From Ctenosaura bakeri (Eukaryota > Chordata > Lepidosauria > Squamata > Iguanidae): DNA of 64,000 nt. The notes below the pieces were generated by a model. That model worked only from the letters and a program-made list of their open reading frames with translations. It was not told where the DNA came from and searched no databases. Shown here piece by piece: positions 36,201 to 48,200 of the stretch (the first letter of the stretch is position 1; the number at the start of each line of letters is the position of its first letter). The position numbers and the translations under genes are program-made. Where the stretch lies: the NCBI GenBank assembly GCA_948474755.1, contig CAOLHI010001298.1, positions 1 to 64,000 of the forward strand, in the 5' to 3' direction.

Positions 36201-39200
36201 CGTGCGTGGGGCCGTGGCCTTCTACATGGACAGGACTGCTTCCTTCCGACAGACGCCGCATCTCTTCGTCTGCTATGGGCGACGTCGGAAGGGCCTCAAA
36301 GTGTCCACCCAGCGCTTCTCCAAATGGGTGGTCTGGACTATTCAACTGGCGTATGAGCTCGCGAGGAAGCCTCCGCCAGTCCTGCTTCGAGCCCACTCCA
36401 CCAGAGCGGTGGCTACTTCTGCGGCCCTCCTGCGAGGAGTTGACCTGCATGAACTCTGCCGTGTGGCGACCTGGTCCCAACCATCGACCTTCGTGCGCCA
36501 CTACAGGCTCGACTGCCGGTCGCGCAGAGATGCCCGGTTTGGACGTGAGGTGTTGGCTTCCGTGCTGTAGGACCTGACCCGCCGTCCGACCGGTAAGCTA
36601 CACAGTCTCCTAGTGTATGAAGGCACAGAGACCACGAAGAAGAAGAACAGGTTGCTTACCTGTAACTGTGGTTCTTCGAGTGGTCATCTGTGCCATCATA
36701 CACACCCGCCCTTCCTCCCCTCTTTCTCAGGTCCCTGTAGGTTCTACGGCGGACGACAGAACTGAGGAGAGACCGTTGCTCGGCGGGAGGAGCATGCACA
36801 GTACCGGCGTGGGGGAGGGGTTCCCGCCAAGCGAACAAGCTCTAGAAGTTTCCGAACGCTACCGCGCAGGCGCTAAAGCTCCTAGTGTATGATGGCACAG
36901 ATGACCACTCGAAGAACCACAGTTACAGGTAAGCAACCTGTTCTTTCTGTATGGATGTAGTGGTGAATCCACTGGAGGCTTTAGTCTGAATTCAAAGGAA
37001 GCTACCCATGGTGCTGAAGCCTGACCCAAAGAGTTGGGGACAGAGCCTTTAAAACTGAGACTGAAACCTGAGGGGCATTGACTGCCCCACTGACAGGGAA
37101 ACTATCAGCCACCACTGCTTTCTGGACCTTGTAACTGTTTTTACATCCATTCATCTGGAAGGCATCTGAACTTCTTTGACTGATGAAAGTTCTAAAATAT
37201 ACCACCTCTTTTGTATCATAAAATAGGTCATAATGTTATGTTGGTAAAGGCTGTGGGATTCACCTTTTGAGTACACATAGACACATGACTTAGTTGCACT
37301 CTGCTACCCCCATCCCATGCCCCAATGAGTCCAGCTTTCCTCTTTTGGTCTGCCAAGAGCCTCCTACTGGTATAAGGATATACTGGTTTAAAGAGCTGGG
37401 GCATATAAGGAGATGTAGTGGTAATCTTGTCCCACCCAGTGAATGTGACACAGTCATATTTGTGTTCTAAAGACTTCATTCTTCACCTTTTTAGGAGGCA
37501 GCATTTAGAAAAGTTGTTCAAGCAACTATGGTGAGAGATCGGCAACATGGGCCAGTTGTGGAACTCAACAGAATACAAGTAAGACTACTATGTTGCAAAT
37601 GTCTTGAATGTGAGACTGCTGGCCATTATTTCATACTCAAGGACTGGTGATGACCACTTGTGAGGCTAATAACCTTCTTTGTCTGTTCCTAATTAATTCT
37701 GATGACCACTGGCATACTCTACTACTCCATCTTATCTGACGATTAATGACACACCTATGCAGGTGTGCTGACTGTGCTAATTTATACATTTTAGAAGATT
37801 AGAAGCATGCCCATCAGATGTTCTATGTATGGGGAGTTATGCTCATGCAGCCTAAGATACAGGTTCAGTCTATCATGATGATCCCTTTGAAAGGTGGGAT
37901 AGGTAAATTCTGTGTAAGTCAGACAGGCTTTTCACAGAATGGGTTGTATGTGTGTGGGCCTTTTTTCAAAAATGATATCCAATAGGCATTAGGTGAGCTG
38001 TGGCAAATCTCTAGTCTCCATCCTCCATGGTGGGCAGAACTTAGGGTCATCTGTGTAGAATCTGAATTATTACTGACTTATATGTGCAATCAGCAGATTA
38101 GATTCTAAAATAAGTGAACAGGAGGAAGACTATGGAAGGATCGCTTCCTGTTCCTCCTTCTCTATGTTCCTCTCTATGTTTCCTGGAAAGTCTGTCAGAA
38201 GGTTGGGGGAGGGATCCTGTTGAACAGTATAGGGCTTAAGTGTCTGGTGTGCCCTGTTTGCATGATCCTCCCCTCCTCAGCGGTCCCGGTGCCTCACTCA
38301 ACATTGTCTAAGTATTTGGCTGTGGAAGAACTGTAAGGAGAGGAGGCTTTCTTTCTGTGAACTTTGCTGCCATTGACTTGTCTTAGGATCAAAAGCATAC
38401 TGTCTAAATTTCATGATGATTTTGAACTGGGTATTTTATGCTTGATAGACTAGAGAAAATGGCTGAAACTGAAGCTGGATTTCCTTCCCTTTCTTGTCAA
38501 AATATCTAATATTCTATATCTACTATCAGGAGCTATTTATTTCTGTCACTCTTTTTCTCTTTTAGTATGGTTGATTTTTAGAAAGAAATGAATTAACCAG
38601 GGGGAAGTTATCAAGGGTCATTTCTGTGACAGCCAGAAGAGTGTATGTGTCCGTATGTATGTGTGTGGGAAGCACTCTTGTTAAAGTCTTAAAGTGAATT
38701 ATGCAGAGAATGCTGTATCGTATTTGTATGACATTTATTCTCTCACATGATTTTTGTCTGTCTTTGCTTATATAACGTAAAGTATTTAAAATGGCCTGAG
38801 GTACAGTTAAGGACCAGGAAATAATTCCTGGGCATCACATGTGGTCACATTGATGAAGGAAATGGTTATTATAAGAACTTTCATTGACGTGGAAGAGTTT
38901 AATGTCAAGCCTTGGGTAAGATATGACTTTTCAAGAGAATTTTTTTCGAAGGGTGAATATAAAATATTGCTGCATTTTGTGGAGTAAAACTTGCAAGGCA
39001 ATGTAAAAAAAATTATAATACAGTAGATATTTCAAAACCTCTCTTGGAAGGAAAGGCTGCTATGCCTACTTGTATTGGGCATGGAGTGTATTGAGGGATT
39101 TGAATTTATGATACAAATATGGTAAAAGTGATATGTTCAGGAAATGCAATACTGAGTGTGTGTGTGTATGGTCTATTGCAAGATTTAAGTTTCATACAAT

Positions 39201-42200
39201 TTATTGTGGAAATCAGAAAGAGTGCTAAGCAAATGTGAAAAATGCCTCATCTGTAGGAAAACATGAATATTAAGGAACTTGATACACTGACAAATAAATG
39301 ATGTTTGTTTGTCAGTACTCTCTGACCCAATACTGTAGTGTGTACTCAGTACTGTTCTAACTAGAAGTGACACTCTTTTGTACCTGGATCTGGCGAGAGT
39401 GTTTATTCCTTATACATCATCTTTTTAGGAGAAAATACTGAGAGTCTGAACCTGGGGCCCAAATAAACACAGTATATATGCAGGTTGAATATCCCTTATC
39501 TGAAATGCTTAGGACCAGAAGTGTTTCAGATTTCACATTTTGGGTTATTTTGGAATATCTGAATATATATAATGAGATTATATACCATTTATGGGGCACA
39601 CTCTTTCATCAGTTCTTCTCCTCTTACCTTCTTCCTATAGCGAACAGGAGGCTTGCTTGGGACCATATGCACATCCTGCTTGTGAAGTCTCTCAGTCAGC
39701 TTGGTGTCTCTTTCCCTCTCAGCTTGCTTTGGATCGCACATGTGCTGCTTGCAAAGGGAGCTGAGAAGGGGCTAAAAAGGTGCCAAGCTGACGGAGAGAC
39801 ATTGCAAGCGAACACATGCATGCAGTCCCAAGCAAACTCCCTAATTCCCTCATAAGAAGAAGAATGGCTTATTCTTTTGAAAAGTTTGGGATTTTGGAGC
39901 ATTTCAGATTTTGGATTTTCAACTAAGGGATACTTAACTTGTATTTTATAAAATCTGTTCCGAGGATGCTGCAGAACTAAAAGAACAATATTTGTGCTTT
40001 CTTAAACCCCATTCTAGGATTGTCACTCCATTTTTTCACCACCTCCATTTGAACATCACTTCCTCCATGTGTGATCTTATAGTGTGTGCACACTTTCGAA
40101 AACTCCTTCTGAAATTAATTGCTAGGCTCACTCATTTGAGTGCCTAGTTTGCATGTTAAAAATGTTCTAATATTCCTCATTAAGCTTTAAGTTTAACAGT
40201 CTGCTAAACTTGACATTTTGAGAAGTTTTGCTTATCTTTCACTGTCAGGTAAAGCGTTCTAGAAGCAAAGGAGGATTGGCTGGTCCAGATGGCACAAAAT
40301 CTGTTTTTGGACAAATGTGTGCTAAAATGTGCTCATTCAGCCCAGATAGTCTTCTCCTGCCCCATCGTGTTTGGAAAGTCAAATTTGTTGGTAAGATTTT
40401 TATTTTGACATGTCTGGTATTATTGATTGTATGTGCTGCAATAGAAGACAGACAAGAAGAAATGTCAAGTGGCAAAACATAGCCAGCTAATTTACCTAGG
40501 CAGTTACTAGAGTTTTTTTTCAAAATGAACTAGATATGATGCCATATTTGCCAATTTTGAGCCATACTTACAGCTCAAATGAATATGTAGCAGGCTGATT
40601 TGTATTTTAGTTTGTGCTAATGAAAAAGCTAAATTGAATTTCAGATTAAATCTGGAGTAGTCTTGGCTGATGACAAGGAGCCATCCATGAACGAGTTAAC
40701 TTGCTGTTGTCACCAGGCCAGACAAGATAGTGTGTTGTTAAAAGGAACATCTGCTGATCCTCATCTCCTCTTGCTTCAGTTCTTCTTCTTGCTTTGCCCA
40801 GGGAAGGTTATGTCTATCTCCTCTACTTTCTCTGGCTTATTTCTTCTCTTTTCTCCTTCCTTAATCCTGTACTATACTATTAAAAAAAGAGTACTTAGCC
40901 TTTCATTTCCTGCATGAGAGTTCTTCTTTGCTAGTTTCCCTGCTTCCTTTCTGTTGCTACTTCTTCTCTTCATGCCTCTTTGTTGAACAGACCCTGGGGA
41001 TGGGGAAGATTAAAACCAAGTCTGCCAAACCAAGTTCTACTTCTCCTGCCGCAAGACACTTCTGTTTAGTCCAGGACCTGCGTGCACTCTTAGCTGCTTT
41101 CCCTTGGAACCACAAAGATGCCAATTAAACCATATCAAAGCATGGGGGTGTACAACCTGGTAACAGATGTGCACACAGTAGCAGCCCTCATGGCAATAGC
41201 TGCCTCCTCCAGAGTTGCATATGCCAGTGAAACTGTTGAATCAGTTTGTGTTGAAGTGATCCTCCTTTGCACCAACAACTGTACAACAGCTGAGGTGCTG
41301 CAGTCATTGTTCTTTCAATAATAATTAGCAATAGAGAATTTAGCCTCTGAGGATGAATATACAGATGGGGCTATGGAAGAAGAGGTGGGATCCAATCCTA
41401 ACAGGGCTGCTTCCCTTCCACCAATCCTTGCTACTTGAAGCCACAGTCCCAGTTTCTTCTGCAGCACTCTCAAGCCTAAGAGAGCATGCGCACATACTGT
41501 AACCTTCTGTAGCAGCCTTTTTGAAGCTTGTCCTAGCATTGGCACCTAGGATACCATAGAAAACTTATGGTAACACCTGTAGCAGCATTGAGACTACAGG
41601 GTCATGTATTTTCCCATACTTTGATGATCTCCTTGTAAAATCAGTCTTCCTTCAAGAAGCCAAGGAAGTCCACTACCCTATCCATGTGTAATGTAGCAAG
41701 GCTTTGTAATCAATGAGAGGAAGAGTTATCTTCTTTAGTCTCAGTGACTTGTTCACCTTGGAACTTTCATTGAAATCAGTGCATCTCCTCTTCTCCAGAC
41801 AGAATCCAGAGGATCAAACACGAAACTCTTCTTCTCCCCCCCCAATCAAAGTATGCAAAACTCATGGTCTTATGATCATGGCTCGTGATTTCTTGAATCT
41901 ACTTGGTAACATGGGCAAAGTTCCATTCTTGACCTCTTCAGTGGCTACTCAGACCATTTCAAGGATTTTTCAGCATAAACAAGCACACTCAAGTACATCT
42001 CTACTGAGAGGTCAGGCATTCCCCCTATGGTGGCCAACACACAGTTCCTCACAGGGCATTCCCTTATAGGACCCTCCCAAACTAGCTCTCACAACAGATG
42101 TGACTCTCACAGGATGGAGGGCACAGTGCCAGAATTTACCAGTCCAGGGAATGTAGAGTGCAACAGAGAAATCCTGCAACATCAACTGACTGGAATTCCA

Positions 42201-45200
42201 AGCCATCAGAGTCACTCTCATTCTCAGAAACTCTCACATCTAATCCACACAGACGACAAAACAGTGAAAACCTATATCCTGAAGCAAGGAAGATCCCATA
42301 CTTGCTCACTTCACATGGAAGCTCATCTTCCTTAGCCTGGGCAGAGAAGAAGGCTCTCTCAATCTCAGCCAACATACTCAGGGAACCCTGAACAGGTAGG
42401 TGGACTTCCTCAGCCATGATAATCTGGACTCAGGGGAATGGAGTCTAGATGTACACATTTGCAACCAACTGTAGGCACACTTCAGGTCAACTTGTTCACC
42501 TCACATCACAAACTGCCTAGGTGTTTCACCACATTTTACTCTCCAAAGTCAGAAGCCCAGGATGCTGTGCAGACTCTTGGCATCAGTGACTGCTATACAC
42601 ATTCCTTGCAATCCCCCTCATACCCAGAGTGCTAAGGAAGATCGGGGCAGTAGGCATCAGTAGTCCTAGTGGCCTTGCGTTAGCTGAGGAGACCATGGTT
42701 CTCCCACCCTTTTGATCCACTCAGGTGCCATTGATGCTCCCAGGACTTCTGCCTCTTCTCAGTTAATGTTTAGTCTTTCATCTAGATCCAGAACAGCTCA
42801 ACTTAGCTGCCTAGAAGTTGAGTGGAAGACATACTTAAAACAAGGGTACTCCCACAGGATAGTAAACACTCTCCTATCATCTAGGCGAAATTCCACCCTT
42901 TGGATCTACAGGACAACCTAGAAGACTTTTGTGTGGTGGTCTTGTAGCCTGAATGAAAAACTAAGTCACAATTTATTTAATCATTAGGTTATTTGTGTAT
43001 GCGGTTATTTGAAAGAAAGAAGCCAAAGACTTAAAGGACTGATAGTTTGTTGGATTGTATATTGTATAAATCAATCTGTCTGTCTGTCTTGTGTGTCTTT
43101 CTCTCTCTCTCTCTTTATTTCCGTCCTTCCTTCCTTTTTTGGCTTATCTTTATTTAGTTCTGACTAAATATCTTTATTTGTTCGTTTATGTACTGTAAGA
43201 ATTATTGTAAGATATATATATAAAAATAAAGTTCTTACAAAAAAATGCTCCAGCATTCATTTTATCTTCATCCAACCCATGTTCTTTTTCATCTCGCCCT
43301 CACATTAGGACATTTCTCAGAGAGGCAACCCTCCTTAGCTGCCCTATAGTTCACAATTTCCTTCCTGGGAGCTCTACAAAGTGCTTGAAGCCTCTGTTTG
43401 AACAACTAAGATCTGTTCTGCTCAGGACTTTTTCTATCAAGACCCTGTTTCTGATTGCAATCACTTCAGCCAGAAGGGCTTCAGAACTTGCTGGCCTACC
43501 CATTGTCCATCTTGCTTCAAATTTGATGCAGATACAGTGTCTCATCCAGTCTCATCTTGGGTGGCAAGACCTAAATTCTTAACTGAACATATGGAGTCTT
43601 TTTTTAAATTTATTTATTTCTGTTTTCTCCTGTGTCTTGACTTGTGAAAGAACTGAAGCAGGAGAAGAGGAAGATCAATAGGGGTTCATTTTAAATGAAT
43701 ATCTTGCATAGCCTGAGTGGTGACATGAGTTAACCCATTCATGGATGGCTTCTTCTCTTTAGCAAGAATGGACCTTCACAGTAAGTACTCCAATGTGCCA
43801 ATCAAATTTAAGATTGTTTCTTAACTATACTGTAACAAATTATTAGTATTGTAAAGTTTCATATTTATAACTTTCTTTAATATATCATTTTGCTAGATGT
43901 TTTCTTTTTTCCTAGTATTTAGTTTGACTCAGGCTGTACAAAGCTTTCTGTTTAATGATTATGGCATTTGAAAGATAAACATGTCTGGAACCTTAATTGT
44001 GATTAAAAGAATGTGTGTTGGCTCTGAGTGTCTATTTCTATAGCTTGTGAGTGCATATTGGTAGGTCTAATGCATTCTTAATGACCAATAAATATTTTGA
44101 AATATGTGGCCTGTTGTGCCTCTTGAGATATCTAATAGTGGCAAAATAAGCACATTTAACAACTGTTCATTTGCACTGCACTTATTATTTTTTTACAGAC
44201 GTCTTCAAATAGCTTTTAAATGGCTCTGCTATTAACACTGATGTGCCCACAAAATATGGTTTTCCTTTCTCTTAGGTGAATCTGTGGATGACTGTGGTGG
44301 AGGCTACAGTGAATCAATAGCCGAAATGTGTGAAGAACTTCAGAATGGGCTGACACCCCTACTGATTGTCACTCCCAATGGAAGGGATGAATCAGGAGCA
44401 AACAGAGACTGCTTTCTTTTAAACCCTGCAGCAAAGTCTTTGTTGCACATGAATATGTTTCGCTTCCTGGGTAATTTTCACATAACAACATTCCTTTAAT
44501 GTTTGTGCAAAGTTTTCATTGTGTAATATAAGCAAACCCATAATCTTTCTCTCTCTTTTAAAAAATTTTTCCCAGGGGTTTTGCTGGGGATTGCTATTCG
44601 GACCGGAAGCCCATTAAGCCTCAATCTGGCAGAACCTGTGTGGAAACAGTTGGCAGGAATGAATTTAACAATTGCTGATCTCAGTGAGGCAAGCATAAGC
44701 TTATGTTCCTCCACATAATTTTAGTGAACTGAAGAACTTGCTTGGCTATGACTACAACTAGAAGACTATATTTACTATCAGAAATACCTCTGAATGCAGC
44801 TGGTTAAGATGTTGCTTTCCACTTTTAACAAGGGAAAGGTGAAAGGAAGGGGTGTCTTTATGTATGCATCTTAAAATGCATTTAAAAAGATTTAACTGGT
44901 TACTGCATAGAAACACAGTACTGAGCATGTTTACTCCAAAGTAAACTGAGTTTACTTGCAGGCGGATACAAATAACAAGTTGCCCATATTGTAGGCCCTA
45001 CCCGCTTGTGTGAAGTCTAACTCCCACCCTCACTTCTTGTCTAGAAAAAAAGGACATTGAAAAGTAGTTAACAGCTGTTTCTGACATATCAATTCTTCTT
45101 CAAAATAAGGTGCATCTACAGCAGGACTGGGGTATGTGGAATTAGTTCTTAAATATCAGAAGCTTGTTCACCCTTGATTTAGAGAAAAATATTCCCCAAC

Positions 45201-48200
45201 CAGGTGTGCTGCTATGTTTGTCTACCTGGTTTACCCTTAATCTGCAACCTAAAATAAACTCAGTGGGGTAGGAGGGGGATTATTATTTTTGAATTTCTGC
45301 CCTGCCACAGAGCTCTGGGAGATCAGGGCTTAGTAAGAGTGTGCAGTTTGAGTTTGCAGAATTCCAGATGGTACTATCACTGGTGGCTTTCTGGTTGAAG
45401 AAGGTGCTAGCTTGTTGCGTTCTCAGGATGTGATTTGTTAGACTTAGAAGTTCCTTGTGAAATATTAATGTTGCTACCCACTTTCCTATGTATATATTTT
45501 CTTTCTCCCATTATATTGAAGCAACTCTGGTCTCCAAAAGATATACCTGTATTTGCCGGCGTATAAGATGCACGAGTGTATAAGATGGACTCTATTTATA
45601 CACAGGCAAATACTGTTTGCTGGAGTATGAGACACACCAGCGTGTAAGATGCACCCCATTTTTCAAACAGTAGTTTTTTGGGGAAAACTGAGTCTTATCT
45701 GCCAGCAAATACAGTACTTTGATGTATTTGATTTTGTTTACACATATGACAGTCCATGTTCTAGTTCTCCCCAGAGTTTTCATTTGACACACACAAACCC
45801 GCAGGGCTTTCTAAACAGATCTCTTGGTAGTTTTAAGAAGCAGTATTCTACCTCCTACCATATGCCTGCATGTTGGGTATGCAACTGTTCTGTGAAAAGG
45901 GCCTTACTTGGGATTGTTCTGTGTTTCAAAGGTTGATAAGGATTTTATTCCTGGACTTATGTACATCCGAGACAATGAGGCTACTTCTGAAGAATTTGAA
46001 GCCATGAGCCTGCCTTTTACAGTGCCAAATGCCAGTGGCCAAGATATTCAACTTAGTTCCAAATATACCCATATTACACTGGATAATCGAGCAGAATATG
46101 TAAGATTGGCAATAAATTACAGGTTTGTGGAATGCTAGTATCCTATTTACAGTGCTGTCCTCTTAACATAAAAAGTACTTGTCTTTGGCCTGGTTTCAAC
46201 AGCTTCTACAAAAAAAAAATTAGTATTGCTCTCCCATCATCTCCCTTTTGGGCAAGAAAGAAAGAGAAAGTGGGGTGGAACTCATGAGACAGTAGGTGGG
46301 TGGTCACTGGGAACTGCAGTGTGACTTAGGCCACTTCCACACTATACTGTTATAGTGCTATTATTCCATGTTCAACATCCTGTGGAATTCTGGGGTTTAT
46401 AGTTACTGAGGCCAAACCCTTTGACTGAGAATTCTAAATGCTCCTCCCTAAACTTCAAATCCCAGGATTCCATAGGATGTTGAAAGTGGAATAATAGCAC
46501 TATAACAGTGTAGTGTGGAAATAGCCTTAGTTTCTTGTGTTTGAATTGGGTGGGCAGTTGTGGCATTCCAGATGTTATTGGTGTGCGTTTTCCATCAGCC
46601 CTACACAGCAATAAGCAATGGTGAGAGACTGTTTTCTGTGCGATAATTGTTTTTTTTCTCTTTGCCTTCTAATTTTCAAAATATTTGAAGTGGGGAGAAC
46701 CGTCTGTCGTCCTGTACATTATCTTTAGAGCCTTGAGCGTGTGTAACTACTATTGGCATTTTAGTTGAGTATATTGTGATGGTTTTCTTCAGAATTTGTT
46801 AAAGAAAATGTTGAATGAAGCACAAAATACCTCTTTAGGTCCTCCTATAGATCTGTATTATTACCAGATGTGTCTGTGGCGTTCTTTTCACTGACGGATG
46901 GGTTTCTTTTGGCAGACTGCATGAGTTTGATGAACAAGTTGCTGCAGTTCGTGAAGGGATGGCCCGCGTTGTTCCTGTGCCTCTTCTTTCACTTTTCACA
47001 GGTTATGAACTGGAAACAATGGTGTGTAAAAAGTAGCTATTAATTCTGTTGGTCATCTGACAAAAAATCTGATCATATTTTTATACCAGAATGCATTTGA
47101 AACTGTTCTAACCGCTTATTTTATAAGTACTACAATAGGTTGTGTCTCATTGTTGATCAGAGGTTAAGATAATTCTGAGTTACATAACTTATCAAAAAGT
47201 GCTAAAAGGACTGCTTTGTGCCCAAAAATGCAAAATAAATTTGGGAGCAAGCCACTCACTTGAAGTGACACTATCAACTGCTGTTACAGAGCCTTGCAGA
47301 AATGTTACCCTCCTCCCCTCGTTTTTCCATGATTTGTTGCATTATAGTCTGGAATTGAAATGGATTTAATTGGTAATGTCACCATTTGATGTACACAAGA
47401 TACTCTACACTGCAAAAGGGCAAAGGACTTTTTGTGGCTCAAAAATTAAGTAAACAAAAATAACTTCAAGTCAGAGCATTTCAGATGCTGAAATATTTGG
47501 TGCTTTTTAAAAAAAATGTTTTGATTTAATTTTTTTAAAAAATCAACTTGAAATTTTGTAGTAATCCTTCTGGGATCCAGGTTCCGCCTGAAAACGGAAC
47601 CTAGCTGCTTTTTTTTCTTCAATAGCCTCCCTCCCTTTCTCTTTCTCTCTCTTTGTTTGTATGTGAGAAAATGTCCTTCCCCTCAGGTAAAGACTTCTTC
47701 ATCTCTTTTCATCTGTTCCTTTTCCCTTGCTTGGAGTCTTTTTATCTTTTATGCACTAACATTGTGCCAGTTTGTTCTGTTCCTATCAGATGACACCCAC
47801 CCCCAATTATATTTCAATCTTCAATGCTAGGTATACTGTTTATTGGGGAATGGAGATGCAAAAGTGAGTAAGAAAGACTAATTAGATCTAGGAGCAGTTG
47901 TTGCTCACTGCTATCAGTGGAGGGGCTGGAGCTTCTCTTAGGTTCTCCATGGTTGGACCAAGCTGTTAACTTGAGAGCATTGTCTGCCGGTGGAGAATCG
48001 AAAAGAAGCACCGATACTCTGCTATTCTCTCTGCTGGCCTTTTGCAATGTCTGGATGGGGAAATGGCAGTGGTGGCGATCAAGGGCAGCTGGTTCCCTGA
48101 GGTGGTGCTGGCACTTTCATCTCTGCATGGAATGGATCCAAGGAGCCACAAAATTTTACCCTTGACTTACCCATGGACCACATCAAAATCCATAATTTTG

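Larger units (their letters stand above)
31203..36944 (+). mobile_element. DIRS-type retrotransposon, element 2 (both ORFs open, RNase H deleted)
   Basis: Full-length element in sense orientation in the HERC2 intron 30086-37494. The left inverted repeat is about 31203-31361 and the right about 36755-36944; the internal complementary region is at 36606-36703. Two long ORFs are uninterrupted: gag-like 31533-33974 and pol 33976-36570. It is clearly younger or better preserved than elements 1 and 3. An in-frame deletion within pol, at 34950/34951, removes most of RNase H. Confidence 0.93.
37579..40248. other. HERC2 intron equivalent to human intron 86
   Basis: It lies between exons EAAFRK and VKRSRS, which count back to exons 86 and 87 if the gene has the human 93-exon structure. 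In human this intron carries the OCA2 enhancer. It holds a MITF-type palindrome at 38835-38844, a Tigger-like MITE at 39480-39941 and a 12-bp enhancer-core match at 40207-40218. The rest has no recognised feature. Confidence 0.5.
40661..43770 (+). mobile_element. Old, divergent DIRS-type retrotransposon relic
   Basis: Inverted ends are recognisable: left 40661-40790 (GAGCCATCCATGAACGAGTT, CTCCTCTTGCTTCAGTTC) and right about 43648-43768 (AACTGAAGCAGGAGAAGAGG, AACCCATTCATGGATGGCTTC). The interior shows broken pol pieces in order: an RNase H first-strand piece near 42090, a [16 protein letters not shown] methylase segment near 42500, [11 protein letters not shown] near 42880 and the recombinase motif [13 protein letters not shown] near 43460. 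All are disrupted by stops and frameshifts. The sequence is far from elements 1-3, so it belongs to another, older family. Confidence 0.75.

Noticed and set aside
38898..38909. TTTAATGTCAAG as the eye-colour enhancer core
   Set aside because: It resembles the human site only in the orientation opposite to HERC2; an orthologous element should keep gene orientation, so the 40207 match is preferred.
41118..41321. A 67-codon frame as a separate small gene
   Set aside because: It lies within the old DIRS relic and is best explained as a surviving piece of its gag.
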